Under the pieces are notes generated by a model. That model was not told where the DNA came from. It worked only from the letters and a program-made list of their open reading frames with translations, and made no database searches. This document shows positions 35,326 through 44,066 of a stretch of 64,000 bases of DNA, one piece after another. Made by a program: the position numbers and the translations under genes. Source of the DNA: Lewinellaceae bacterium (GTDB lineage: Bacteria; Bacteroidota; Bacteroidia; Chitinophagales; Saprospiraceae); NCBI GenBank assembly GCA_020636075.1, contig JACJYO010000006.1, positions 528,392-592,391 of the forward strand, read 5' to 3'. How positions within the stretch are numbered: the first letter of the stretch is position 1; each line of letters begins with the position of its first letter.

Positions 35326-36009
35326 ATGAAAAAAATGCTGATCCTGTGTTTGTTTGCTTTGCCGGGCGTATTGGGCGCGCAGGATGCAGCATCTGTTGTG
35401 GAAAAACGCCCGGTTTCGACCAGCCAGTGGGAGCGGGCAGCCCAGGAACTGGATTACAGCCGGGATGTGCCGGAGGCCAAAAAAGAAAAAAAGAAAAAAA
35501 ACAGTGATGCCCCTTCGGGCTTTCCAAACCCATTTGATTCCATCGATACTCAGTTTTGGGGCACGCTTTTCCAGTTTCTGGCCATTTTGATTGCCGTTGC
35601 TGCCATTGGTTACGGCGTTTACCGGATGATGCAGGAGCCGCGCAATAAGCGGATAGCCCGCGATGGGGCCGAAATTACAGTAGAAAACCTGGAGGCTTAC
35701 CTGCACGAAACCGACCTCGACCAGTTTCTGCGCGAAGCCCTCGCGCGCCGGGATTTTTCCCAGGCAGTGCGCATTTATTTTTTACAAATTATCAAACAAC
35801 TTTCCGAGTCGGGCGCTATCCGGTGGTCAAAAGAAAAAACCAACCGCGACTACCTGCGCGAAATGCGCCCGCATCCGCAGTATGAAAGTTTCCGGGGGCT
35901 TACCCGCAGCTACGAGCGCATCTGGTATGGCAATGTGACTGTGGATGAAAAAATGTTTTCGGAAATCGAGCCCGGGTTCAAGGCATTGATAACCAAGCCT
36001 GTGCAATAG
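35326..36009 (+). CDS. DUF4129 domain-containing membrane protein
   Basis: 227 residues: signal peptide or first helix (to ~residue 20), a short positively charged linker with a KKEKKKKN stretch (~45), one transmembrane helix (~75-98; FLAILIAVAAIGYGVYRMM) and a cytosolic C-terminal DUF4129 domain (~120-220; YLHETDLDQFLREALARRDF, IRWSKEKTNRDYLREM, YERIWYGNV). ATG 35326 has an AAAGG stretch six bases upstream; ATG 35305, overlapping the preceding TGA, is an alternative. It follows the SpoIIM-like gene and likely works with it. hemW begins 30 bp downstream. Confidence 0.85.
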   Translation: MKKMLILCLFALPGVLGAQDAASVVEKRPVSTSQWERAAQELDYSRDVPEAKKEKKKKNSDAPSGFPNPFDSIDTQFWGTLFQFLAILIAVAAIGYGVYRMMQEPRNKRIARDGAEITVENLEAYLHETDLDQFLREALARRDFSQAVRIYFLQIIKQLSESGAIRWSKEKTNRDYLREMRPHPQYESFRGLTRSYERIWYGNVTVDEKMFSEIEPGFKALITKPVQ

Positions 36010-36039
36010 CAGTCACCGAAAAGTTATCTGGAATTATCC

Positions 36040-37182
36040 ATGTCGGCTATCTACCTCCATATTCCGTTTTGCAAGCAAGCCTGCCATTATTGCAACTTTC
36101 ATTTTTCGACCACATTGCGGTCCAAGCCCGCAATGGTGCAGGCTATTTTGAGGGAGCTGGAGCTGCAGCGGGATTACTTAGGTGGCGCGACCTTGAAATC
36201 GATTTATTTTGGCGGGGGTACTCCCTCGCTGTTGGACCTGGCTGAACTAGAGCAGATTTTTGAAAAAATTTATGCCTTGCATCCTGTAGCCGGCGATGCC
36301 GAAATCACGCTGGAGGCGAACCCCGATGACCTGACGCTGGAAAAACTCCGGAGTCTGCGTAACCATACGCCGGTTAACCGCCTGAGCATTGGCATTCAGT
36401 CGTTTCATGATGCCGATCTGCAGTGGATGAACCGGGCACATACGGCCGAACACGCCCGTGCCTGTCTTCAGGATGCCGCTGCGACCGGCTTTCAGGACCT
36501 GACTATCGATTTGATCTACGGCGCGCCGAGTACATCGGATGCGCACTGGGCTGAAAATGTGCAGATTGCCCTGGATGCTGGTATTCCGCATTTGTCCTGC
36601 TATTGCCTGACGGTGGAGGAGGGCACCGCGCTGGCGCATTTTGTGCGGCAAGGGCGCTCCGAGCCGGTTGATGAGGCAAAGGCGGTCCGGCAATTCGAAT
36701 ACCTGCAGGATGCCGCTGCTGCCCGGGGATATGAGCACTACGAAATATCCAATTTTGCTCTTCCGGGGCGGTATGCGCGCCACAATAGCGCCTATTGGCG
36801 GGGAGCGAAGTACCTGGGTGTTGGGCCTTCGGCGCATTCCTTCGATGGCCGGTCCAGGCAATGGAATGTGGCCAACAATGCGCGTTACCTGAAATCCATG
36901 GAAGCCGGGGAACTTCCTGCCGAACGGGAGCAGCTTACGACAGCCCAGCGGTATAACGAGTATGTCATGACCAGCCTGCGCACCATGTGGGGTTGTGCTG
37001 AAAGCCAGATCGAAACATTTGGCGAGCCATACGCCGGATATTTCCGGGAGGAGATCAGGCAGTTTATGCAAAATGGTACTGTTGAGCAAGGGGAGGATGC
37101 CGCGTACCGGCTAACCCGCTCGGGGAAAGTACTCGCCGACCAGATTGCCAGCGCATTGTTTTGGGTGGAAGATGCAGAATGA
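36040..37182 (+). CDS. hemW: Radical SAM heme chaperone HemW
   Basis: Oxygen-independent coproporphyrinogen III oxidase-like protein, now understood as a heme chaperone that delivers heme to respiratory enzymes. The 380-residue protein opens with YLHIPFCKQACHYCNF, giving Cys11, Cys15 and Cys18 of the radical SAM cluster; the HemN-type extra cysteine arrangement is absent, in line with HemW. GGGTPSLLDLAELEQIF, LEANPDDLTLEKL, RLSIGIQSFHDADLQWMNR and the HemN C-terminal domain (YNEYVMTSLRTMWG) are all recognisable. It sits after the DUF4129 gene with a short gap and may belong to that operon. Confidence 0.93.
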   Translation: MSAIYLHIPFCKQACHYCNFHFSTTLRSKPAMVQAILRELELQRDYLGGATLKSIYFGGGTPSLLDLAELEQIFEKIYALHPVAGDAEITLEANPDDLTLEKLRSLRNHTPVNRLSIGIQSFHDADLQWMNRAHTAEHARACLQDAAATGFQDLTIDLIYGAPSTSDAHWAENVQIALDAGIPHLSCYCLTVEEGTALAHFVRQGRSEPVDEAKAVRQFEYLQDAAAARGYEHYEISNFALPGRYARHNSAYWRGAKYLGVGPSAHSFDGRSRQWNVANNARYLKSMEAGELPAEREQLTTAQRYNEYVMTSLRTMWGCAESQIETFGEPYAGYFREEIRQFMQNGTVEQGEDAAYRLTRSGKVLADQIASALFWVEDAE

Positions 37183-37343
37183 AATTTTGAATTGACTGAA
37201 GTGGGCAGGGCTGCCAGGGCTTGTTGTGCAGGTGTTTGAAAATAATAACTATCCTTACTGCTTGCAGGCAAATGAATTGGTTTACATTCGCCATCAGGCA
37301 ATCAAAACCAGCCTGTCATTTTTTCATCAAAACAAACACCGAT

Positions 37344-37631
37344 ATGTTACAAGAACTCAAGGCATTTCTTATGCGGGGCGATGTGTTGGCCCTTGCAGTG
37401 GCGGTTATCATCGGCGGCGCTTTTCAAAAAATTGTCGATTCCATGGTAAACGACATCATTTCTCCGATTTTGGGAATGATCACCGGCAACCCGGACTTTT
37501 CGAGTGTGACGATTGGCAATGTGTTGATCGGCAACTTTATTAACGCCGTGATCAACTTCATTTTCGTAGGAATTGTATTGTTTTTCCTGATTAAAGCAGC
37601 AAGTAAGAAATCGGACGACGAGAGCAAGTAA
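37344..37631 (+). CDS. mscL: Large-conductance mechanosensitive channel, short form
   Basis: Pentameric inner-membrane channel that opens on strong membrane stretch and protects against hypo-osmotic shock. The product is only 95 residues; most MscL proteins have ~125-150, so part of the periplasmic loop is missing or trimmed. The N-terminal helix and first transmembrane segment (FLMRGDVLALAVAVIIGGAF) and the second transmembrane helix (INAVINFIFVGIVLFFLIKA) are clear, and the C-terminal tail is charged. ATG 37344 was chosen because the upstream frame is unlike the family. A strong terminator follows. Confidence 0.9.
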   Translation: MLQELKAFLMRGDVLALAVAVIIGGAFQKIVDSMVNDIISPILGMITGNPDFSSVTIGNVLIGNFINAVINFIFVGIVLFFLIKAASKKSDDESK

Positions 37632-37660
37632 GCCACTGTTACGCGCAAATTTGAGTTTTC

Positions 37661-37697
37661 AGAAGCCATCCTGTATTTCAGGGTGGCTTCTGCTTTT
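37661..37697 (+). terminator. Rho-independent terminator after mscL
   Basis: CAGAAGCCATCCTG / CAGGGTGGCTTCTG stem-loop, followed by CTTTTTG, 30 bp after the mscL stop. Confidence 0.85.
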
Positions 37698-37758
37698 TGC
37701 GCGCAAATCTGGTAGTTTATTTGGCGTTTTTGAAATGATAGGTAGTATTTGGCGCGCA

Positions 37759-37777
37759 TTCAAAATTAAATTTTGAA
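37759..37777. promoter_or_regulatory. 19-bp palindrome TTCAAAATTAAATTTTGAA
   Basis: Perfect palindrome with a single-base centre in the AT-rich gap between mscL and the NTF2-like gene. It may be an operator; no factor is known. Confidence 0.25.
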
Positions 37778-37895
37778 AAACAAACCTAATCTTGGGGGTT
37801 TAATTTGTTGCTTATGAATTTCTTGATTGCTGCGCGTAGTCGACAAATTATAATCTATTATTAATAAAAATTAAACTCTTAAACAGATTTTAATT

Positions 37896-37944
37896 TTGTT
37901 TGGACACTTTTTTGTACCTTTGCGACGTTAACTTAGTTAACTTA
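37896..37944 (+). promoter_or_regulatory. Promoter of the NTF2-like gene with 9-bp direct repeat
   Basis: TTG (37896-37898), 16 bp spacer, TACCTTTG (37915-37922): a good TTG/TAnnTTTG promoter. Directly downstream is GTTAACTTA repeated twice (37927-37944), which would cover the transcription start and could bind a regulator. Confidence 0.6.
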
Positions 37945-37962
37945 AACCTGCTTTTCACAATT

Positions 37963-38520
37963 ATGAAATTACAAAATCTCGTAGAGGCGTTAGACGCCCA
38001 GATCGTAAGCGGCGATGTCATCGGCGCATTCGACAAATTTGCTGCTGACAACTGCGTTACCCGGAGTGGTGCAGACAATATGACCCAGACCAAAGCACAA
38101 AAACTTGAAATCCTGAACTGGTTTTTCCAAAACATTGCTCAAGCCAACCGCATCGAATGTACGGCTTGCAAAGTGGGTGATTCCGTTACAGAATCTCAGT
38201 TTGTTTTTGACTTTGTCAACAAACAAGGTCAACCGTTGGTGTATCAGGAAGTTATCCGTCGCGCCTGGAAAGATGGCAAAGTGGTAGAAGAACAATACCT
38301 GATCGGAGAAACGCTGGATGTACCGGCGAAAACTGCGGCTAAGAAGCCTTCCAAGAACACTGCAGCCAAAACGACGAAACCGGCTGCAAAAGCTACCAAA
38401 ACAACCACGCCTGCGAAAGCTACCAAAGCAACTAAAAAAGCAGAACCGAAAGCCGACCAAAAACCGGCTTCCAAATCTGCTAAACCTGCTACCGCTAAAA
38501 CGAAAGCCAGCGGAAAATAA
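37963..38520 (+). CDS. SnoaL/NTF2-like protein with histone-H1-like lysine/alanine tail
   Basis: 185 residues. Residues 1-115 form an NTF2/SnoaL-like fold (LVEALDAQIVSGDVIGAFDK ... VFDFVNKQGQPLVYQEVIRR). The C-terminal ~65 residues (121-185) are almost only Lys, Ala, Thr, Pro and Ser (e.g. AKTTKPAAKATKTTTPAKAT), a composition like eukaryotic histone H1 or the tails of bacterial HU-type proteins, and could bind DNA or RNA. The fusion of an NTF2 fold to such a tail is unusual. ATG 37963 begins right after a consensus promoter region. No enzymatic function is implied; pocket residues are not clear. Confidence 0.7.
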   Translation: MKLQNLVEALDAQIVSGDVIGAFDKFAADNCVTRSGADNMTQTKAQKLEILNWFFQNIAQANRIECTACKVGDSVTESQFVFDFVNKQGQPLVYQEVIRRAWKDGKVVEEQYLIGETLDVPAKTAAKKPSKNTAAKTTKPAAKATKTTTPAKATKATKKAEPKADQKPASKSAKPATAKTKASGK

Positions 38521-38567
38521 GCTTGGAAACAAGTAACCTAAGCAAAACACAGAGCAGTAATTTGAAG

Positions 38568-38598
38568 CCCGTCTTGCAGGAATGCAGGACGGGTTTTC
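38568..38598 (+). terminator. Rho-independent terminator after NTF2-like gene
   Basis: CCCGTCTTGCA / TGCAGGACGGG hairpin, then TTTTC and TTTTT downstream. Confidence 0.8.
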
Positions 38599-38672
38599 TA
38601 TTTTTGCCCTCCTTGCCAGTAACCCGATGAAGCAACTACGCTTTCCGGCACAGTCCAAAACCAATCCGATAT

Positions 38673-40217
38673 ATGCTTGCACATTCCCGCGCTTTTCTGA
38701 TCATCCTCGATGGCTGGGGCCTGGGCCCCAACCCGGAGGTCGACGCTATTAAACAAGCAAACACCCCCTTCATGGACGGCCTTATGTCGGACTATCCCAA
38801 TACCACACTCATTACCCACAGCGAAGATGTCGGTTTGCCGGAGGGGCAGATGGGCAATTCTGAAGTGGGACACCTCAACATCGGAGCCGGGCGTGTCGTC
38901 TGGCAGGAACTGGCCCGGATCAACAAGGCGATCCGCGAGGGCGAACTGGCCAAAATCCGCACGCTGACATCGGCGTACGAATATGCCTCGGCTACCCGGT
39001 CGAAAATACATTTGGTGGGGTTGGTATCTGACGGGGGGGTGCATTCGCACATCAACCACCTGAAGGCCCTTTGCGATTTGGCCACGGAAATGAACTGCAA
39101 GCAAGTGTACATCCATGCTTTCACGGATGGCCGCGACTGCGATCCGAAAAGTGGCGCCGGTTTTATCGAAGACCTGCTCGATCATATTAAAGACCAGCCG
39201 ATTGAACTTGCTTCTGTCATCGGGCGGTATTATGCCATGGACCGTGATAAACGCTGGGAACGGATCAAACTGGCCTACGACTTACTGGTAAATGGCACTG
39301 GCGAGGCTGTTGATGATTTTCCTGCTGCCATTCGGAAATCGTATGAAGCCGGTGTGACCGACGAGTTTCTTAAACCCATGGTACGCCAGCGCCCTGACGG
39401 ACAACCCTTAGCGACCATCGAAACCGGTGATGTGGTCATTTGTTTCAACTTTCGCACCGACCGTCTGCGTGAACTAACCACTGTGCTCACCCAGCAAAAT
39501 ATGCCGGACGTAGATATGCATACTCTGCCTTTGCATTACGTGACCATGACCAACTACGATGAGTCGTTCCGCGATATTTTCGTACTTTTTGAGAAAGACA
39601 ATGTGGAACTGACCCTTGGCGAACTGGTTTCGGATGCCGGCTTGAGCCAGGTACGCATAGCGGAAACAGAGAAATATCCGCACGTGACATTTTTCTTTTC
39701 CGGTGGGCGTGAGGAGCCGTTTGAAGGGGAACGCCGCATTATGATACCATCGCCTAAAGTAGCCACCTACGACCTTCAACCCGAGATGAGTGCACCGGAA
39801 GTATGTGCCGCCATTATGCAGGATATCCGGGACAACAAGCCCGATTTTATTTGCCTCAATTTTGCCAATACCGACATGGTAGGCCATACCGGCGTGTTTG
39901 CAGCAGCGATGAAGGCGGCCGAAACGGTTGACCACTGCATGAGCCAGATTATTCCGCTTGCGGAAGAAAACGGCTACGCCTGCCTGATCATCGCCGACCA
40001 TGGCAACTCGGATTTTATGGTAAACCCGGATGGTACGCCCAATACGGCGCACACCAAAAATCCCGTACCCTGCATACTGGTAAGCAAATATTTGAAAAAC
40101 ACCGTTCGGTTGCGCCCGGGCCGTTTGGCTGATGTGGCGCCCACCTTGCTCCAGCTGATGGGCATCAAGCAACCGGAAATGATGACAGGAAAGAGCCTGA
40201 TCGTGACCGACGCCTGA
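38673..40217 (+). CDS. gpmI: 2,3-bisphosphoglycerate-independent phosphoglycerate mutase
   Basis: Glycolytic enzyme that interconverts 3- and 2-phosphoglycerate through a phosphoserine intermediate. The 514-residue protein is full length. Metal ligand Asp13 lies in LIILDGWGLG, the catalytic serine is Ser63 in NSEVGHLNIGAGR, and later motifs include GVHSHINHL, HAFTDGRDCDP, FNFRTDR, NFANTDMVGHTG and IIADHGNSDFM. Two manganese sites are expected. clcA begins 2 bp after the stop, so the pair is very probably one operon. Confidence 0.96.
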   Translation: MLAHSRAFLIILDGWGLGPNPEVDAIKQANTPFMDGLMSDYPNTTLITHSEDVGLPEGQMGNSEVGHLNIGAGRVVWQELARINKAIREGELAKIRTLTSAYEYASATRSKIHLVGLVSDGGVHSHINHLKALCDLATEMNCKQVYIHAFTDGRDCDPKSGAGFIEDLLDHIKDQPIELASVIGRYYAMDRDKRWERIKLAYDLLVNGTGEAVDDFPAAIRKSYEAGVTDEFLKPMVRQRPDGQPLATIETGDVVICFNFRTDRLRELTTVLTQQNMPDVDMHTLPLHYVTMTNYDESFRDIFVLFEKDNVELTLGELVSDAGLSQVRIAETEKYPHVTFFFSGGREEPFEGERRIMIPSPKVATYDLQPEMSAPEVCAAIMQDIRDNKPDFICLNFANTDMVGHTGVFAAAMKAAETVDHCMSQIIPLAEENGYACLIIADHGNSDFMVNPDGTPNTAHTKNPVPCILVSKYLKNTVRLRPGRLADVAPTLLQLMGIKQPEMMTGKSLIVTDA

Positions 40218-40219
40218 TC

Positions 40220-41614
40220 ATGCACAAAAAATACCATCTGTATCCCTGGGAAATATGGTTTTTAAAGCAGCTCCGACGCTGGCGGAATACGCTTGTGGGC
40301 CGGGTTGTTCAAAAGAAAATCATCGACAACCCGGATATGCGCATTCCATTTCAGGCGATCCCGCTTTGGGTTGCCTCGGCGCTCACCGGCCTGGTAGCGG
40401 TAGCGTATGAAGATCTGTTCGTTTTGTTCGAGCAATCCGGTAAGGCACTGCTGGCTCCGGCGCCCTGGGTTGTTTTTCTCACCACACCGATTCTTTTTGC
40501 ATTAGCCTGGTATATGACGGCGCGGATAGCGCCCAATGCCCGTGGGAGCGGTATTCCGCAATTGCTTGCCGCAGTAGACCTGGCAGGTACAAGCCGGCAG
40601 GCGTTAATACAGCGATTGCTCAACTTGCGCGTAGCGTTGGTCAAGATCGGCGCCAGTCTGGTCCTGTTGATGGGGGGCGGTGCGATCGGCCGCGAAGGGC
40701 CAACCTTGCAAATTGCGGGCTCAGTATTCGACATGGTTTACCGTTGGGTACCTGAAGGCTGGCCCAAGGTTTCGCACCGGATCATGCTGATCACCGGAGG
40801 GGCTTCCGGGCTTGCGGCGGCCTTTAATACGCCGTTGGGGGGAATCGTGTACGCACTGGAAGAATTGACGAAAAGCCACATCGCCCGCTTTCGCACGGCG
40901 GTGTTTAGCGCAGTGATCATTGCCGGTATGACCGCGCAATCGTTCCTGGGCTCCTACCTCTACCTGGGCTACCCGAAACTGGCCACACTCCCGGTTGGTT
41001 TGATCTGGCTGGTGCTGGTTTTGGGATTTTTGTCGGGTTACCTCGGTGCGCAGTTCACCATGGTTTTGCGCTGGATCGGGCAATGGCGCAGCCAATTTCG
41101 GGGGCGAAAAAAACAATTGGGCGTGGTACTGGGCCTGGGCCTGGTTTTTGCCACGCTACTTTTTTTTACGGGCACTATTGGCATGGGTACCGGTAAGCCG
41201 TTGATCAACCAGGTGCTGTTCGAGGGGGCTGCTTCGGCTCCCTGGTACACCTTTCCGGTGCGGGTGCTTGCGGCGGTGTTGTCGTTTAGCATCGGCGCGC
41301 CGGGCGGCATTTTCGCCACGTCGTTGTCGTCGGGTGCATCGCTTGGAGCATTCATCGTGCATTGGGGCGGCTTGCCGGCCGAGCACCACAACCTGATGAT
41401 CCTTGTTTGTATGATCGGTTTTCTGACCGGCGTTACCCGTACGCCGTTCACCGCAGCCATCCTGGTACTTGAAATGACCGACCGGCATTCCGCGATATTT
41501 TATTTTTTGCTGGCCAGCATGATTGCCCAGTTTGGTGCAGGGTGGGTATCCAAACGGTCGTTTTATGAATATCAGAAGGAGGTTTACCTGGATCAGTTGA
41601 CGGCAAAAGGGTAG
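40220..41614 (+). CDS. clcA: ClC-family chloride channel / H+-Cl- antiporter
   Basis: Inner-membrane ClC protein with the usual helix order (464 residues, without CBS domains). Selectivity motifs are intact: GSGIPQ (109-114), GREGP (157-161; Glu159 is the gating glutamate) and the GGIFATSLSSGASLGA region for the third anion-binding stretch. EE at 214-215 (YALEEL) matches the internal proton-pathway glutamate of E. coli ClC-ec1, so antiport rather than a channel is likely. It follows gpmI by 2 bp. A nested palindrome lies downstream. Confidence 0.92.
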   Translation: MHKKYHLYPWEIWFLKQLRRWRNTLVGRVVQKKIIDNPDMRIPFQAIPLWVASALTGLVAVAYEDLFVLFEQSGKALLAPAPWVVFLTTPILFALAWYMTARIAPNARGSGIPQLLAAVDLAGTSRQALIQRLLNLRVALVKIGASLVLLMGGGAIGREGPTLQIAGSVFDMVYRWVPEGWPKVSHRIMLITGGASGLAAAFNTPLGGIVYALEELTKSHIARFRTAVFSAVIIAGMTAQSFLGSYLYLGYPKLATLPVGLIWLVLVLGFLSGYLGAQFTMVLRWIGQWRSQFRGRKKQLGVVLGLGLVFATLLFFTGTIGMGTGKPLINQVLFEGAASAPWYTFPVRVLAAVLSFSIGAPGGIFATSLSSGASLGAFIVHWGGLPAEHHNLMILVCMIGFLTGVTRTPFTAAILVLEMTDRHSAIFYFLLASMIAQFGAGWVSKRSFYEYQKEVYLDQLTAKG

Positions 41615-41657
41615 GGTTTTGCCATTCGGTTAGATCAGGGAATCAAATAAGCAACCA

Positions 41658-41808
41658 AAGCCCGTAGGGCTGGCATTTTTGTAGAAGAGATTGCGACAAG
41701 AAAAATAAAAGCGCCGTAGGTGCGACATTATAATGGCACGCCTACGGCGTTTAAAAAACTAGGCGACAACCATTTGCTACCATAATGTCAGCCCTACGGG
41801 CTTCAAAA
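41658..41808. repeat. Nested palindromes: AAGCCCGTAGGGCTG outer, CGCCGTAGG inner
   Basis: Outer arms: AAGCCCGTAGGGCTG at left, its reverse complement at right (41789-41803), with extended partial pairing. Inner arms: CGCCGTAGG (41712-41720) and CCTACGGCG (41741-41749). Located between the convergent clcA and DUF4440 genes; similar CCGTAGG units recur in both arms. Confidence 0.75.
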
Positions 41809-41870
41809 AAAGATATAATTGCTATTTGAACCCCTGATTCGCATGATTTGTGCCCTCGAGGTACAACCCT

Positions 41871-42302
41871 TTAACTCGAATGATCCGCCACGATCTGCCA
41901 CTGCCCCCCGATTTTTTCCCAGAGCAACGTAAAATGCCCATCTAGATCTCCGGCCTTTCGGGTGAGTTGCCATTGGCCAATTACAAATGCACTTTTTCGG
42001 GAAAGGATGTCCACGGATAAAATGGTGAATTTCAGCTGGCCCATGGTTTCCTGGTCGGGATACCCTTTTTTGTAATTCGCCAGTGTTTGTTGCCAGCCGT
42101 AGGTGAGGCCACGGGAGCCGATAAATTTCAGGCTGTCGGACTTCCAGTATCCGGTCATGAACGCCTCCAGATCACCGCGGTTCCAGGCTTTTTCCTGGGC
42201 GTCCATGATAGTCAGGATGCTGCGTTCGGCTTTTGAGTTTTTTTGGGCGAAGCCCGAAAACTGAAAAAATAAGAGCAGGCTGAAAAAGAAGAACTGTTTC
42301 AT
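41871..42302 (-). CDS. Exported DUF4440/NTF2-like protein
   Basis: 143 residues with a signal peptide (to ~residue 19, GFAQ). The rest is a DUF4440/SnoaL-type domain (ILTIMDAQEKAWNRGDLEAF, then KFIGSRGLTYGWQQTLANYK; closing LLWEKIGGQWQIVADHSS). These small cone-shaped domains often bind small molecules or assist enzymes, but the function is unknown. The adjacent alpha/beta hydrolase gene is also leftward, with its stop 53 bp upstream of this start, so they could be co-transcribed. Confidence 0.8.
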   Translation of the reverse strand: MKQFFFFSLLLFFQFSGFAQKNSKAERSILTIMDAQEKAWNRGDLEAFMTGYWKSDSLKFIGSRGLTYGWQQTLANYKKGYPDQETMGQLKFTILSVDILSRKSAFVIGQWQLTRKAGDLDGHFTLLWEKIGGQWQIVADHSS

Positions 42303-42354
42303 AATTTAAGGTTCGGGTTTTGACATTTGATTGAAAAAATTTTCCAATCAAGCA

Positions 42355-43800
42355 CTAGCGCTGAACCACAAGCCGGCTCTGCCGAATTTCGCCCGCGCGC
42401 AGGTATCGCAAAAAGTACATGCCGTTTTCAAACGCAGAAACATCAAGCCGGAAATCGCCTGCTGACACCGTGGCGGCATACCGTTGACGGCCATTCAGGT
42501 CGAAGAGTTGCAGCTGCCCCTCAGCAGGCAGGTTTTTCAATAAAACAACACTACTCGCCGGGTTGGGCTGTATTTCCAAAGCCAGGATTGTCGGTGCGCT
42601 GGTACCGGTGAATACATCGATCTGCCGATAGCCGAGGAAAAAGAATGCCGTATTGGTTAGGGCAGGTGTCACGCAGCCGCCGTGATCGGCCGTGGAGTCC
42701 ACATCGGTAGCGATCAGATCGACGGCACCGTAGGCCAGCATCGAGTCACGGGCCACCAGGCTGTTCCGGTAAGGGACCTGATCGTCGGCTTTACAATAAA
42801 AAATGCGCGTAGGCGCTTCCGGCGCCCAGGCGTACACATCGTTTGCCCGAAGGGCGACATTGAATGGATGGTCCGGATTGGTCGTCACATCTTGCACAAC
42901 GGCGGGCTGAAACATGCGGATTGGTTTGCTGGCGCCTTCGTTGGCGATCAGCAGGCTGATCAGCTGGCTGTTCATCTGGTTGAGCGAAATAGTTCCATTG
43001 TAGAACTGCCCGATTTTCGTGGCATATGGTTCGACGAAAATGTCGGAAAGTTGGGTGTAGAGGTTTCCGTATGCGGCTTGATACGAAATAATCGTGTTGG
43101 GCAGGTAGGCAGGGTAGTAGTACACATCTTCGGATAAAATCAGGTCGCGCATGACTCCGGAAATGCTGTAGGGCCCCGACAAGTGCGCCGCTGCCGTCAC
43201 AGTGTAATTAGCCGACAGATTTGTTTCCACTTCACGATGGAGTGCCATGGCGGCGTGCCCTCCCTGGGAATAGCCGGTGATGAACAGTTGTTCGTTGGTG
43301 TGCACACCGTATTGATTGTTGAATGTCGGCAGTACGGCGAGCATGTCCGTGGCTACCGATGCTTCAGTTGCGGCATGTACGTAGGGGTGCACCCCGTCGG
43401 AAATCCCAAGTCCCAGGTAATCGGGCATGAGGGTGGTAAAACCCAATCCGGCAAAGAGCAGGCCGATGACACCTTCGCCATTGGTGAGTACGTTGAACGA
43501 CGGCACATCCAATTTTGAACCGGAGGTACCGTGCTGGTAAACGAGGCGGGGAAATACCATGGACGCATCGTTGGGCACGACTATCAGCCCGGAGACGGTA
43601 TCGGGCTGGCCTTGCAGCCCGGTGGTTGTGTACGTAATCCGGTAGTAGTTGACATCATACTGGATAAACGGGATGCCGAATTGGCTGGTTAGCTGGGCCT
43701 TGGTTTTAGAACCTAACAAGGTGGAACTCACGAGGCTTTGACCGGACAGGGTAAAACAGACCTGTAGAAGCAGGAAAAGGAGTGTAATGCGTAGTTTCAT
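42355..43800 (-). CDS. Secreted alpha/beta hydrolase (secretory lipase-like) with type IX sorting domain
   Basis: 481 residues. Signal peptide to ~20 (FTLSGQ). The alpha/beta-hydrolase core has the nucleophile elbow GYSQGG (176-181; Ser178), the oxyanion-region HGTSGS (90-95) and probable acid/His residues in later VPYRNSLVARDS and DSTADHGG. The overall pattern is of the secretory lipase/feruloyl-esterase-like family. The last ~80 residues are a T9SS C-terminal sorting domain (LEIQPNPASSVVLLKNLPAE ... ENGMYFLRYLRAGE), so it is exported to the surface or medium. Substrate unknown. Confidence 0.85.
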   Translation of the reverse strand: MKLRITLLFLLLQVCFTLSGQSLVSSTLLGSKTKAQLTSQFGIPFIQYDVNYYRITYTTTGLQGQPDTVSGLIVVPNDASMVFPRLVYQHGTSGSKLDVPSFNVLTNGEGVIGLLFAGLGFTTLMPDYLGLGISDGVHPYVHAATEASVATDMLAVLPTFNNQYGVHTNEQLFITGYSQGGHAAMALHREVETNLSANYTVTAAAHLSGPYSISGVMRDLILSEDVYYYPAYLPNTIISYQAAYGNLYTQLSDIFVEPYATKIGQFYNGTISLNQMNSQLISLLIANEGASKPIRMFQPAVVQDVTTNPDHPFNVALRANDVYAWAPEAPTRIFYCKADDQVPYRNSLVARDSMLAYGAVDLIATDVDSTADHGGCVTPALTNTAFFFLGYRQIDVFTGTSAPTILALEIQPNPASSVVLLKNLPAEGQLQLFDLNGRQRYAATVSAGDFRLDVSAFENGMYFLRYLRAGEIRQSRLVVQR

Positions 43801-43900
43801 GCGATTTGCGTTAATTCATTATTTGGATGTCAAGGTAGGTAGCCTTGCTTAAGCAATGAAAATTTTGAGTAAGTTCGTACAGATATAGCACATTCTTTGA

Positions 43901-43932
43901 TTTGTTTAATCTTGAGAGGCTTCCTACCTTTG
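43901..43932 (+). promoter_or_regulatory. Canonical Bacteroidota promoter for carB leader
   Basis: TTTG (43901-43904), 20-bp spacer, TACCTTTG (43925-43932). The start of transcription is expected near 43938. The best consensus match seen in the window. Confidence 0.75.
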
Positions 43933-43936
43933 GGCC

Positions 43937-44066
43937 CCGAAAATCATGATACCAAACTACAATGCAGATTTTCGGAAATGCTGGATACCGGTCATGCTGC
44001 CGGTTTCCAGCATTTTTTTATACACTAAATTTTAGTCGTCCCGGGCCTCCGAGCCCCGGGACGACT
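43937..44066 (+). promoter_or_regulatory. carB leader: leader peptide, three hairpins, intrinsic terminator
   Basis: The leader has a 9-bp stem CCGAAAATC / GATTTTCGG (43937-43945, 43967-43975), a strong terminator hairpin AATGCTGGA / TCCAGCATT with seven T (43977-44019), and a 12-bp stem AGTCGTCCCGGG / CCCGGGACGACT (44034-44045, 44055-44066), 20 nt before the carB ATG. A 29-codon open frame from ATG 43946 crosses the terminator and ends with TAG at 44033-44035, resembling the pyrBI leader-peptide arrangement. It suggests transcription attenuation; the sensed signal is not known. Confidence 0.6.

Noticed and set aside
43908..43921. AATCTTGAGAGGCT, a 13/14 match to the PyrR-binding loop consensus ARUCCNGNGAGGYU near carB
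   Set aside because: It lies between the -33 and -7 boxes, upstream of the expected transcription start, so it would not be in the leader RNA.
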